Source: Caldovatus aquaticus (GTDB lineage: Bacteria; Pseudomonadota; Alphaproteobacteria; Acetobacterales; Acetobacteraceae). Taken from it: DNA of 40,878 nt. Location: contig NZ_JAHZUY010000033.1 in the NCBI RefSeq assembly GCF_019458025.1, forward strand, positions 1 through 40,878, written 5' to 3'. Position numbers and translations under genes: made by a program. The stretch's first letter is position 1, and each line of letters opens with the position of its first letter. This document shows, in pieces, positions 1 to 7,813 of this stretch. The notes beneath the pieces were generated by a model. It saw only the letters and a list, made by a program, of their open reading frames with translations, was not told the origin of the DNA and made no database searches.

Positions 1-258
1 GACGAACCAGCGGACGAACCAGCGATAGACCGTGCGCCAGGGCAGGAAGCTGTCGGGCAGCAGGCGCCAGGTGCAGCCCGCCCGCAGCACGTAGAAGATG
101 GCGTTGGCGATCTCTCGCAGCGGCCAGGCACGCCGCCGTCCTCGTCCAGGTGCGGCAGGCAGCAGCGGCTCCAGGATCCGCAATTCGTCGTCCGTCAGGT
201 CACTCGCATAGCGCAGGCCCGTGCGGCTATGCTGCCGCCGGGTGGCCGGGGTCCACAT
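1..258 (-). CDS. IS5-family transposase, N-terminal fragment
   Basis: This is the first 86 codons of a transposase that continues past the left edge. The ATG is at 258-256 and the protein begins MWTPATRRQHSRTG. The segments LTDDELRILEPLLP, IANAIFYVLRAGCTWRLLP and WRTVYRWF are the typical N-terminal region of IS5-family transposases (DUF4096-type DNA-binding part); the DDE catalytic part would follow outside. An oddity is that positions 1-24 are a perfect tandem repeat of a 12-base unit, which doubles RWFV in the protein. Family members normally have one such unit, so this copy may be altered. The family call is secure; whether the copy is functional cannot be judged. Confidence 0.85.
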   Translation of the reverse strand, partial: MWTPATRRQHSRTGLRYASDLTDDELRILEPLLPAAPGRGRRRAWPLREIANAIFYVLRAGCTWRLLPDSFLPWRTVYRWFVRWFV

Positions 259-357
259 CTCGTCGTTCGTCCAAGGTGTCGCAACCCGGTCGAATCACGG
301 CGCGGCCCGGCCATCCAGCCCCACAGGCTCATATCGAAGGCGTTTCGAGACAGACTC
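1..357 (-). mobile_element. IS5-family insertion sequence, 5' end (partial)
   Basis: The element runs off the left edge. Its outer end appears to be at 357: read on the minus strand, the terminus starts GAGTCTGTCTCGAAACGCC and abuts TGA (TCA at 358-360 on plus). That fits the TNA target of IS5-family members of the IS1031 type. The transposase N-terminus lies inside at 1-258. The opposite terminus and the second target copy are outside the window, so the boundary is inferred from one end only. Confidence 0.7.
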
Positions 358-1122
358 TCAGGCCAGGACGCGTGACTGAACTTCCATTCGCTGCTGCATC
401 AAAGCGCGTCCATAAGCGTAAAGCTCGTAATCAGGGCGCAGGAGATCCATCAACTCGGACTTCTGCGTTGCCGTGAGGCCGGCTTCCTCGGGGTCATACC
501 GTCGCGTGATATTCATCCGAGCGACGAAGGCCGGACCAGTAAGACCGTAATGACGGAACAGGTATCCGACAAAATCATCGAGGCAATCCACGATGCCAAC
601 GTGCATACGGTCCAGGCGTGCTTTCGCTTGGGCAAGAAGATGCGCAAAAGAAACTCGCGAAGGTTGGTCATCAGCATTGAGGCCTAGTAGCCAGAGGTGA
701 CTGTGCGGCTGTGCAAGACCGAACCGTGAGAAAGCCCAATCACCGAATGTGGTCTCCGCTGCCAGCCGCATCGCCGGGCCAACCTCCACACCGGCCGCGA
801 CCGCGTCGCGCCCGAAGCGATAAGCGCTGAACAATCGTTCAAACGGGTCCCGAAGAACTGTCACTCGATCGAAGGCAAGGAATCGTCGATCCTCAAGGCA
901 ATAAGCATGGAAGTGGCCTGCAATTAAATCTATATTCGCAATGTCGTCATCATTGACGGCATCAAACTGTGCCTGTGTGGCAACCACTTTGGCGCACGGC
1001 CAGCCAATCCTTAAAGCTTGTGTGAATGACGTGCCGGCGGTTTTTGGAATATGGACGAACGCAAGCTTTCGCCTGCCGCCTGCACCGGGCGGCCCGTCGG
1101 CCGTACCAGAGGCCTCCGGCAT
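358..1122 (-). CDS. Sulfotransferase family 2 protein (copy 2)
   Basis: Predicted PAPS-dependent sulfotransferase of about 254 residues. KLAFVHIPKTAGTSF near the N-terminus is the 5'-phosphosulfate-binding loop and RDPFERLFSAYRF is the 3'-phosphate-binding motif. Such proteins transfer sulfate to carbohydrate or other hydroxyl acceptors; the acceptor here is unknown. It is a paralogue of the gene just upstream, and the two align end to end. I chose the ATG at 1122 because it gives the same N-terminal length as the paralogue; in-frame starts at 1230 (ATG) and 1239 (TTG) would overlap the upstream gene. The stop codon at 358-360 is also the apparent target site of the adjacent IS, yet the C-terminus is as long as the paralogue's, so the protein looks intact. 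GC is lower than in the surroundings. Confidence 0.8.
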   Translation of the reverse strand: MPEASGTADGPPGAGGRRKLAFVHIPKTAGTSFTQALRIGWPCAKVVATQAQFDAVNDDDIANIDLIAGHFHAYCLEDRRFLAFDRVTVLRDPFERLFSAYRFGRDAVAAGVEVGPAMRLAAETTFGDWAFSRFGLAQPHSHLWLLGLNADDQPSRVSFAHLLAQAKARLDRMHVGIVDCLDDFVGYLFRHYGLTGPAFVARMNITRRYDPEEAGLTATQKSELMDLLRPDYELYAYGRALMQQRMEVQSRVLA

Positions 1123-1210
1123 GGAGGCGCCCAGAGATGGAGCATCCCCTTTATCTCTATCTCCGTCCCACGCGCGCTGCACCCCCCGTGTGTGCGCGCT
1201 GGAGATGGGA

Positions 1211-1981
1211 TCAGGCCGCAGATCGCGCATCTGCCTCAATCCGGCGCAGCATCAGATCGCGCGCGTAGCTGTAAAGCGCAAAGTCTGGCTGTAGCACTTC
1301 ACGCAACGCCGCCTCTTGCGCCCGCGTTAGGCCGACCTCCTCCAGAGAGTAAGCCTTCGACACCATGTGTCGCCCTATTTGAGGCATGGCCTCGATCCCG
1401 TGACGTCGTAGAACATGCCAGAGATAGTCCTGGATATGGTCCACGGTGCCGACGAGCATATTCTCCAGGCACCTCTTGGCCCTATCGAAGAGTTCACGAA
1501 GCGGCATCCGTTCTGCAGCGTCGGTGTGATCCCGCCCGAGAATGTATATCTGCGCGTGCCGGTCGCTCCAGCCTAGCCTCGAAAATGCATATTCACCGAA
1601 GCTGACCTTTGCGATGTACTGCATCGCTGGGCTCCAGTCGTGGGTGTCGACCCCTTGTTCGCTCCAAGTCCGCGCAAAACGGTAAGAGCTAAAAAATCGT
1701 TCAAATGGGTCTCGTAGAAGAGTAGCTCTGGTGAAAGGCGCGAATATCTCAGCATCAAGCTGATAGGGAAAAAAATGACCGGCAATCAAATCAAGATCAT
1801 GAACCTCCGATGGCGCGAGATGGTCGATCTCAGCCGCAGCGCCAATCACTCTGCTATTTGACCAAAATTCCTTTAGTGCTATCGTGAACGATGTCCCCGC
1901 GGTCTTCGGAATATGAACGAACGCGAGTTTTCGGTTGGCACCGACCCGTATCGACGCGTCTGGTTTTGTCACTTCTATCAT
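1211..1981 (-). CDS. Sulfotransferase family 2 protein (copy 1)
   Basis: A 256-residue PAPS-dependent sulfotransferase. KLAFVHIPKTAGTSF (about residues 18-32) is the 5'-PSB loop and LLRDPFERFFSSYRF is the 3'-PB motif. It precedes a diverged paralogue on the same strand and the two are probably cotranscribed. Divergently, across a 317-base spacer, lies a FkbM methyltransferase, which suggests modification of a surface glycan or other secreted polymer; that role is inferred from context. Low GC and an IS immediately downstream point to horizontal acquisition. No strong ribosome binding site is visible before the ATG. The family call is secure, the acceptor unknown. Confidence 0.85.
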   Translation of the reverse strand: MIEVTKPDASIRVGANRKLAFVHIPKTAGTSFTIALKEFWSNSRVIGAAAEIDHLAPSEVHDLDLIAGHFFPYQLDAEIFAPFTRATLLRDPFERFFSSYRFARTWSEQGVDTHDWSPAMQYIAKVSFGEYAFSRLGWSDRHAQIYILGRDHTDAAERMPLRELFDRAKRCLENMLVGTVDHIQDYLWHVLRRHGIEAMPQIGRHMVSKAYSLEEVGLTRAQEAALREVLQPDFALYSYARDLMLRRIEADARSAA

Positions 1982-2298
1982 TCTGGATCGGCCACTGCTG
2001 TCATTTTTCTCAATTTGGTTATATGGCTGCGTGATTGCTGGCGGTTTTGAGGCGGTAAGCCTGTACGCCAGCCTCGACGCACGTTACCGCCTGCTCGGGC
2101 AATTTATGTCGGCAGTCAACCAAAACGGCAACCCGTTCGCTATCCTCGCCCCCGGCCGCTCTACAGACTGCGGCTCCAAGCGCAGGCTGCGTGCCCTTGT
2201 CGTCCCCGAGTCGCCGTGGGACAAGACCGTCGACGCGGGGAATTCGCTCAGCGATTTCTCCGCGCACCCGGCAATTCCAACTTCGGACGGCCCTGGCT
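1982..2298. other. Divergent intergenic spacer, lower GC
   Basis: These 317 bases separate the sulfotransferase and methyltransferase genes and must hold both promoters. The part next to the sulfotransferase (about 1995-2035) is unusually AT-rich for this window and includes TTATAT. I could not assign a convincing -35/-10 pair on either strand. Short open frames here match nothing I recognise. Confidence 0.4.
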
Positions 2299-3180
2299 AT
2301 GACCGCTAACGCCGACAACGAAACTGCCGATGTGCCCAGTCTTCGCCAACTCGAGGCGCGGTTAGCGCACATTGAGACACAGATTTCGCAACTGCAGCAC
2401 GCCCACACCATCTACCTCGGCGATCATGAGGCGCTCACGCGGATCCATACCGGCCATCGGATCTACGTGGATACCCGCGACGTCGGCATCTGCTCGCACC
2501 TGATGCTGGAGGGGCGCTGGGAACCCTGGATCGAGGCCGGGCTCGCCTCCGTCGTGAAGCCGGGCATGCGCTTCTGCGACATCGGCGCGAACTTCGGCTA
2601 CTACACGCTGCTCGGCGCGCACTGGGTCGGCCCGGAGGGCAGGGTCTATGCCTTCGAGGCGAATCCCGAGATCCTGCGCAAGCTGCGGAAATCGGTGGCG
2701 GTGAACGGCTTCGACGACCGCGTCACGCTGTTCGGGAACGCAGTCTATTCCGACCACCGCACCCTCGAGTTCCGCTACACCTTCGAATTCTCCGGCGGCG
2801 GATCGGTTTCCGGCGGCGGCGGCGGACCGTGGACGGTGCACCGGGTGAAGGTCGAGGCCGCGCCGCTCGACTCCCTGCTCGCCGACGTCTCCCATGTTGA
2901 CGTCATGAAGATCGACGTCGAGGGGGCGGAACCGCACGTGTTCCGCGGTGCGCGAAAGCTCATGGCGCGCTCGCGCGCGCTTTCCCTCGTCGTCGAGTTC
3001 CATGCGGCGAGCGTCGCGGCGGTGATGGATCCGCGCGACTATCTCCAGGGGTTCGTCGCCGACGGCTTCTCCCTCGCGCTGATCGAGCCCGCGGGCGTCA
3101 CCCGGGCGCTCGGCGTGGAGGAATGCCTGGCGACCCTGAACGGCCGGCTCGGCTACCTGCTCCTGACCCGGACCGGCTGA
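2299..3180 (+). CDS. FkbM family methyltransferase
   Basis: A 293-residue SAM-dependent methyltransferase of the FkbM family. FCDIGANFGYYTLL (about residues 94-107) is the SAM-binding motif I, YAFEANPE is motif II, and VDVMKIDVEGAEPHVFRGA is the FkbM signature with the DVEG core. Members O-methylate sugars or polyketide hydroxyls. Beside two sulfotransferases it probably decorates a glycan, which is inference. An N-terminal helical segment (about residues 10-40, LRQLEARLAHIETQISQLQ) looks like a short coiled coil. I chose the ATG at 2299; an upstream in-frame ATG at 2191 would add a non-conserved low-complexity extension. Internal GC rises to genome-like values, unlike the neighbouring sulfotransferases. 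Confidence 0.88.
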   Translation: MTANADNETADVPSLRQLEARLAHIETQISQLQHAHTIYLGDHEALTRIHTGHRIYVDTRDVGICSHLMLEGRWEPWIEAGLASVVKPGMRFCDIGANFGYYTLLGAHWVGPEGRVYAFEANPEILRKLRKSVAVNGFDDRVTLFGNAVYSDHRTLEFRYTFEFSGGGSVSGGGGGPWTVHRVKVEAAPLDSLLADVSHVDVMKIDVEGAEPHVFRGARKLMARSRALSLVVEFHAASVAAVMDPRDYLQGFVADGFSLALIEPAGVTRALGVEECLATLNGRLGYLLLTRTG

Positions 3181-3182
3181 AC

Positions 3183-3221
3183 GGGGCCGCCTTCCCGCGC
3201 GTGCGGCACGGGGGCGGCCCC
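3183..3221. terminator. GC-rich hairpin between convergent genes
   Basis: GGGGCCGCC at 3183-3191 pairs perfectly with GGCGGCCCC at 3213-3221, giving a 9-bp stem just after the methyltransferase stop and before the end of the convergent SPW gene. There is no T-tract on either side, so intrinsic termination is plausible but unproven. Confidence 0.4.
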
Positions 3222-3276
3222 GCGCCGCGAAGGGGCCTCCGCCGCCGCCCGCGGCGTCGGCCCCCTCAGCCGCCGC

Positions 3277-3639
3277 TCAGGCGTGCGCCTGGCGCGACGA
3301 CCCGTGCTCGATCCAGAGCACGGCCACCGCCGCCAGCACCGTCAGGACGCCGAGGATGACATGGCTCCACATCGCTGCGGCCTGGCCGGCGAAGCCGAGA
3401 ACCCAGGGCGCGATCACGGCCCAGGCGCCCAGCACCAGGTTCGCCCAGCCGCCGGCGCCGGCGTAGCCCGCCAGGGCGCCCGCACCGGCCAGGGCGACGA
3501 GCAGGCCGGTCACCCAGGCGCTCCAGGCCGGGGCCGGCGCGGCCGAGAAGCCGACGAGCCACGGCATCAGGAACAGCAGCACCCCGAGGACGAGCTGGCC
3601 GCCGGCAAGGATCTGCTTCCAGTCATCAGGATGGGTCAT
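3277..3639 (-). CDS. SPW repeat membrane protein
   Basis: A 120-residue integral membrane protein with two SPW-type repeats. Each has a hydrophobic helix, a PW-x2-GF element (PWLVGF at 26-31, PWVLGF at 78-83), a following W (residues 39-42 and 91) and a second helix, so four transmembrane segments are expected. The SPW family is of unknown function and often sits near stress genes. The ATG at 3639 has AGGAG about nine bases upstream; the longer in-frame start at 3741 would add an Arg/Pro-rich non-membrane leader. It lies 111 bases downstream of hsp20 on the same strand, so cotranscription is likely. Confidence 0.8.
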   Translation of the reverse strand: MTHPDDWKQILAGGQLVLGVLLFLMPWLVGFSAAPAPAWSAWVTGLLVALAGAGALAGYAGAGGWANLVLGAWAVIAPWVLGFAGQAAAMWSHVILGVLTVLAAVAVLWIEHGSSRQAHA

Positions 3640-3750
3640 CGGACTGTCTCCTCTCGGGGCCCCGGGTCTCACGACCCGCATCCGGCGGGACCACGGCCCC
3701 GGGCGATCCCGCCGGGGCGCGCCCCCCCGGCGCGCCGCCACGCCGGACCT

Positions 3751-4260
3751 TCAGGCGGCGACCGCGACCGGGATGCGCCGCATCCGCTGCTCGGCCTGTG
3801 GCGACTTCGGCGCCGTCACGGTCAGGACGCCGTTGCGGAACTCGGCCCGGACCTGGTCCTCCTGGATCTCCCGGCCGAGGGGGATGCGGCGCTCGAAGCG
3901 GCCGTAGAACCGCTCGGTGAAGCGGCGATCCCTGTCCGCCGTCTCGCTCCGCTTCTCGCCGCGGACGATGAGGTCCCCGTCCTCGAGCAGGACCTCGACG
4001 TCCTTCTCGTCCACGCCGGGAAGCTCGAAGGTCGCGCGGATCTCCTTGTCGGTCTCCACCACCTCCGCCGTCGGCCAGCCGGCGCCGGAGCGGAAGCCGA
4101 GGAACGGAGACCCGAAGTCGCGGAAGGCCTCGTCGAACAACCGGTCCACCTCCTGCCGGAGCGAGGCGAACAGGCTGCCCGGATCGTCACGGAAGAGCGA
4201 GGGGACGCGCGAGCGCCCGCCGGCCCAGGGGGCGATGTCGCGCATGCTCATGGCGGTCAT
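3751..4260 (-). CDS. Hsp20/alpha-crystallin small heat shock protein
   Basis: A 169-residue small heat shock protein, an ATP-independent chaperone that holds unfolding proteins in oligomeric assemblies. The alpha-crystallin domain spans roughly residues 62-152, with FELPGVDEKDVEV on the beta-strand edge and the hallmark AEFRNGVLTVTAPK at 139-152. The N-terminal LRQEVDRLFDEAFRDF is the usual amphipathic arm, and a C-terminal RRIPVAV supplies the I-x-V anchor. A strong GGAGGAG ribosome binding site precedes the ATG at 4260. I see no ROSE thermometer or CIRCE operator in the leader, so regulation is probably by a stress sigma factor. Confidence 0.93.
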   Translation of the reverse strand: MTAMSMRDIAPWAGGRSRVPSLFRDDPGSLFASLRQEVDRLFDEAFRDFGSPFLGFRSGAGWPTAEVVETDKEIRATFELPGVDEKDVEVLLEDGDLIVRGEKRSETADRDRRFTERFYGRFERRIPLGREIQEDQVRAEFRNGVLTVTAPKSPQAEQRMRRIPVAVAA

Positions 4261-4648
4261 GCTGCATCTCCTCCTTCGGTCTGTCGCACTGTCCCGGGCG
4301 CCGGAGCTGGCCGCCCGGCGTGTCCCCGCCCGGGGCCGCGAGGAGATGCAGTGGCCCGCCCGTCAGGGGCCGGTGGCGCGGTCGCGACCGCGCCGCCTGG
4401 CAAGCCGGTCGCCCCTGCCGCCGACGGCACCGGCCGGGCGGCGGGGTCCCGGCATCGCCGCTCCCCTGGCCACTCCATGCTCCGCCGAGCGACATGGGGG
4501 CAAGGAACGCGGGGCGCCGCAGCCGGCGCCGGGCGCCGAGGCCCGAGCGGGCGCTCGGCGCCAGCGACGTGGTGGCGCGGCGCGTCGTTTCAAGAGGTCC
4601 CCGGCCCCGCACGGGCCGGAGCGCCGCCGGCGCCCCCGCGCCCTGGCC
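4261..4648. other. Intergenic region with perfect 20-base palindrome
   Basis: These 388 bases lie between hsp20 and the end of the solute-binding-protein gene (both minus), so they should hold the hsp20 promoter and the terminator of the upstream gene. Positions 4375-4394 (GGCGCGGTCGCGACCGCGCC) are a perfect palindrome, either an operator or the stem of a terminator. No gene is visible: open frames here are Arg/Pro/Ala-rich with no family resemblance. Confidence 0.45.
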
Positions 4649-6226
4649 TCAGCGGAAGTCCTGCGGTCGCGTCAGCTCGTCGGCGCGCGGGGTGTGCGCG
4701 ATGCCGCGCCGCATGGCCCAGACGTTGCGGAACAGCAGCAGCGGGACGATCGGATGGTCCTCCATCACGAAGCGCATCGCCTCCTGCAGCGTCTGCTCGC
4801 GCTTCTCGGCGTCCATCTCGCGCATCGCGGCGAGCAGCCGCGCGTCGAATTCCGGGTTCGAATACCGTCCGCGGTTGACGGCGCCGAGGCCGCGCGCCCG
4901 GTCGAAGGTGGCGAGGGTGGAGCGGAGCGGGCCCGAGGTCTCGCCGGTCGAGCTGCCCCAGGAGGCGTACCAGACCGAGAATTCCTGCCGGCCGGCGCGG
5001 CCGATGAAGCTGGTGAAGGGCATCGCCTCGACCTGCGTGCGCACGCCGATCCGGGTCCACATCTGCCCGACCGCCTGGCTGGTCTTGGCGTCGTTCGGGT
5101 AGCGGTCGTTCGGCGTGTGCAGGGCGAGGCGGAAGCCGTTGGGATAGCCGGCCTCGGCGAGCAGCCGCCGCGCCGCGTCCGGGTCGGGCCGCGGCGGCGC
5201 GAGGTCGGGCACGTGGCCGAACACGCCCCGGCCGACGAACTGCATGCTGGCGCTGGCGCTGCCCTCCATCACCCGCTCGACGATCGCCTGGCGGTCTATG
5301 GCGAGCGAGAGCGCTTCGCGCACCCGGCGGTCCTTGAACGGGTTGCGCGGGAGCGGCCGGCCCTCGTGGTCGGTGACGAAGGGGGTCGGGCCGTCGCGGC
5401 TGTGGTCGAAGACGAGGAAGGCGTTGCGCAGGCTCTCGACCTCGGAGAGCGCGACCCGCGGATCGCGCCGGAGGCGCGCGATGTCCGAGGTCGGCACCTG
5501 CTCGATCGCGTCGAGATCGCCGGCGAGCAGGGCCGCGGTGCGCGCCGCGTCGTTGGTCACCATGCGGTAGTCCACGCGCTGCCAGCGCGGCTTGTCGCCC
5601 CAGTAGGAGTCGTTGCGCGCCATCAGGATGCGGTCGCCGGGGCGGTGCTCCACGAGGCGGTAGGGCCCGGTGCCGACCGCCGCGCGGCCGGCGTTGAAGT
5701 CCTCGGTGGTCGCGCCTTCGTGGGTGCGGCGGTTGAGCACGACGATGCGCGCCAGGTCCACGAGCAGGTTGGGGTAGGGGCCGCTGGTGCGGATGCGCAC
5801 GGTGAGCGGGTCCACCACCTCCACCGCCTGGATCGCGCGCGTGTAGGTGGTGAAGGAGCCAGGGCTGTTCACGATGGTCGGCAGCCGGGCGATGGTGAAG
5901 GCGATGTCCTCGGCGGTGAACTCGGCGCCGTTGTGGAAGCGCACGCCGGGGCGCAGGCGGAACTCCCACACCTCCGGGGCGGGGAGGCTCCAGCTCAGCA
6001 GCAGCCCGGGATGCACGCGCGCCTGCGCGTCGCTCTCCAGCATCCGGTCGAAGAGGGTGGCGGCGACCGCGTTGTTCGGGCCGACGTTGTAGAAGTGCGG
6101 ATCGAGCGAGCCGATCACCGAGGCCGAGCCGACCGCGAGATCCTGCGCCCGCGCCGGTGCCGCCGGCGCCGCCCACAGGGCGGCCACCAGCGCCATGGCC
6201 GCCGCCGCATGCCTCGTGTCGAGCAT
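4649..6226 (-). CDS. ABC transporter substrate-binding protein, family 5 (peptide type)
   Basis: A 525-residue periplasmic solute-binding protein of the DppA/OppA class (SBP_bac_5). A Sec signal peptide (about residues 1-28, ending ARAQ) is followed by GSASVIGSLDPHFYNVGPNN, a typical family-5 opening, then LRPGVRFHNGAEFTAEDIAFT, which is nearly diagnostic. The ligand is probably a peptide or similar. No permease or ATPase adjoins it, so it is an orphan that must share a transporter encoded elsewhere; the yejABEF system 10 kb away has its own binding protein. The ATG at 6226 has GGGGAGGA upstream and starts the signal peptide; a longer frame to 6487 would bury it. Confidence 0.9.
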   Translation of the reverse strand: MLDTRHAAAAMALVAALWAAPAAPARAQDLAVGSASVIGSLDPHFYNVGPNNAVAATLFDRMLESDAQARVHPGLLLSWSLPAPEVWEFRLRPGVRFHNGAEFTAEDIAFTIARLPTIVNSPGSFTTYTRAIQAVEVVDPLTVRIRTSGPYPNLLVDLARIVVLNRRTHEGATTEDFNAGRAAVGTGPYRLVEHRPGDRILMARNDSYWGDKPRWQRVDYRMVTNDAARTAALLAGDLDAIEQVPTSDIARLRRDPRVALSEVESLRNAFLVFDHSRDGPTPFVTDHEGRPLPRNPFKDRRVREALSLAIDRQAIVERVMEGSASASMQFVGRGVFGHVPDLAPPRPDPDAARRLLAEAGYPNGFRLALHTPNDRYPNDAKTSQAVGQMWTRIGVRTQVEAMPFTSFIGRAGRQEFSVWYASWGSSTGETSGPLRSTLATFDRARGLGAVNRGRYSNPEFDARLLAAMREMDAEKREQTLQEAMRFVMEDHPIVPLLLFRNVWAMRRGIAHTPRADELTRPQDFR

Positions 6227-6581
6227 TCTCGGTCCTCCCCGTCTTCGCGCCGGCACCGCGCCGCGGCGCCGTGCCGCCGCGGGGCGGACCTCCGGCCGTC
6301 GCGCACTCGGACGGCGCGTTGGATCGGCCGTGGCCGACACCCTACTCTGCACGGCCGGCGGCGTCCGGTCCATCGGCGCGAGGGAGACAAACGCTTTGCC
6401 GCTCCGATCGCCGCTGTACCGCGAAAGATCGCCGCGGCCCGCCTGGGGGATGGCGCCGGGACCGGAGGGCCGGGCAGCCATCCGCAATCGCCGCGCCCGG
6501 CGCCATCATTCCCGCTTGTTGGGCGGCCGCCGGGCCCGCACCATGTCAGGCCCGTCGCAACCGGAGCGGAGAGGACGACCG
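6227..6581. other. Divergent intergenic spacer
   Basis: These 355 bases lie between the divergent solute-binding protein and ald genes. GAGCGGAGAGGA ahead of 6582 supplies the ald ribosome binding site. No convincing promoter boxes, operator repeats or small genes were recognised. If ald is controlled by an Lrp/AsnC-type activator, as is common, its site should be here, but I cannot point to it. Confidence 0.35.
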
Positions 6582-7703
6582 ATGCGCATCGGCGTGCCGA
6601 AGGAGATCAAGGTGCATGAGTACCGCGTGGGCCTGGTGCCCGCCTCGGTGCGCGAGCTGGTGGCACACGGGCATGAGGTGCTGGTCGAGACCGGCGCCGG
6701 CGCCGCGATCGGCTTCTCCGACGACGCCTACCGCGCGGCCGGCGCGACGCTCCTCGCCGACGCCGCGGAGGTGTTCGCGCAGGCCGAGCTGATCGTGAAG
6801 GTGAAGGAGCCGCAGCCGCAGGAGTGGGCGCGGCTGCGCCCGGGACAAGTGCTGTTCGCATACCTCCACCTCGCCCCCGATCCCGAACAGGCCAAGGGCC
6901 TGATGGCGAGCGGCTGCACCGCGATCGCCTACGAGACGGTGACCGACGCCCAGGGCGGCCTGCCGCTGCTCGCGCCGATGAGCGAGGTGGCGGGCCGGAT
7001 GGCGGTGCAGGTCGGCGCCCGCTGCCTGGAGAAGGAGGCGGGCGGGGCTGGCATCCTGCTCTCCGGCGTGCCGGGCGTGCCGGGGGCGCGCGTCACCATC
7101 ATCGGCGGCGGCGTGGTCGGCTCCAACGCCGCCCGCATCGCGCACGGGATGCGCGCGCACGTGACCGTGCTCGACAAGTCGGCGCGGGTCCTGAACGCGC
7201 TCGATGCGGAGTTCAACGGCGCCGTGGACACGCTGTTCGCCACCTACGATTCGATCGAGGCGACGGTCGTCGAGTCCGACCTCGTGATCGGCGCCGTTCT
7301 GGTGCCGGGCGCGGCGGCGCCGAAGCTGGTGCGGCGGGAGACGGTGCGGCGGATGCGGCCGGGCAGCGTGGTGGTGGACGTCGCCATCGACCAGGGCGGC
7401 TGCTTCGAGACCTCGCGCCCGACGACGCATGCCGACCCGACCTATGTCGTGGACGGCGTCGTGCACTACTGCGTGACCAACATGCCCGGGGCGGTGGCGC
7501 GCACCAGCGCGGTGGCGCTCAACAACGCGACGCTGCCCTTCACGCTGCAGCTCGCCGACAAGGGCTGGAAGCGGGCCTGCGCGGAGAACCCCCACCTCGC
7601 GGCGGGGGTGAACGTGCATGCCGGGCGGGTGACGCATCCGGCGGTGGCCGAGGCGCTGGGGCTGGAGCTGTGGCCGCTGTCGCAGGTGCTGGCGGCCGCA
7701 TGA
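6582..7703 (+). CDS. ald: Alanine dehydrogenase
   Basis: A 373-residue NAD-dependent L-alanine dehydrogenase that interconverts L-alanine and pyruvate plus ammonium. It opens [20 protein letters not shown] with Arg15; Lys75 (in VKVKEP) and His96 (in FAYLHLAPD) match the pyruvate-binding and catalytic residues of the family. The Rossmann fold glycine motif [12 protein letters not shown] lies near residues 172-183. Length is typical (about 370). The start at 6582 follows GAGCGGAGAGGA. The gene stands alone; a small inverted repeat follows the stop. The enzyme would let the cell use alanine from imported peptides as carbon and nitrogen source, which is inference. Confidence 0.95.
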   Translation: MRIGVPKEIKVHEYRVGLVPASVRELVAHGHEVLVETGAGAAIGFSDDAYRAAGATLLADAAEVFAQAELIVKVKEPQPQEWARLRPGQVLFAYLHLAPDPEQAKGLMASGCTAIAYETVTDAQGGLPLLAPMSEVAGRMAVQVGARCLEKEAGGAGILLSGVPGVPGARVTIIGGGVVGSNAARIAHGMRAHVTVLDKSARVLNALDAEFNGAVDTLFATYDSIEATVVESDLVIGAVLVPGAAAPKLVRRETVRRMRPGSVVVDVAIDQGGCFETSRPTTHADPTYVVDGVVHYCVTNMPGAVARTSAVALNNATLPFTLQLADKGWKRACAENPHLAAGVNVHAGRVTHPAVAEALGLELWPLSQVLAAA

Positions 7704-7704
7704 T

Positions 7705-7720
7705 CGTATGCTGGCATACG
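7705..7720. repeat. Short inverted repeat after ald
   Basis: CGTATGC-TG-GCATACG is a perfect 7+7 inverted repeat two bases after the ald stop codon. The two-base centre is too tight for a good hairpin loop, so it looks more like a protein-binding dyad upstream of the secreted-protein gene at 7814. It is AT-richer than its surroundings. Confidence 0.4.
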
Positions 7721-7813
7721 GGTCTTGCGCGGCCGGGGCGATGCGCGGCATCATGGCTCGCGCCGCGGTTGCCCGCATCGGTCGGGCGGCCCGGATCACC
7801 CGGAGCGCGTGCG

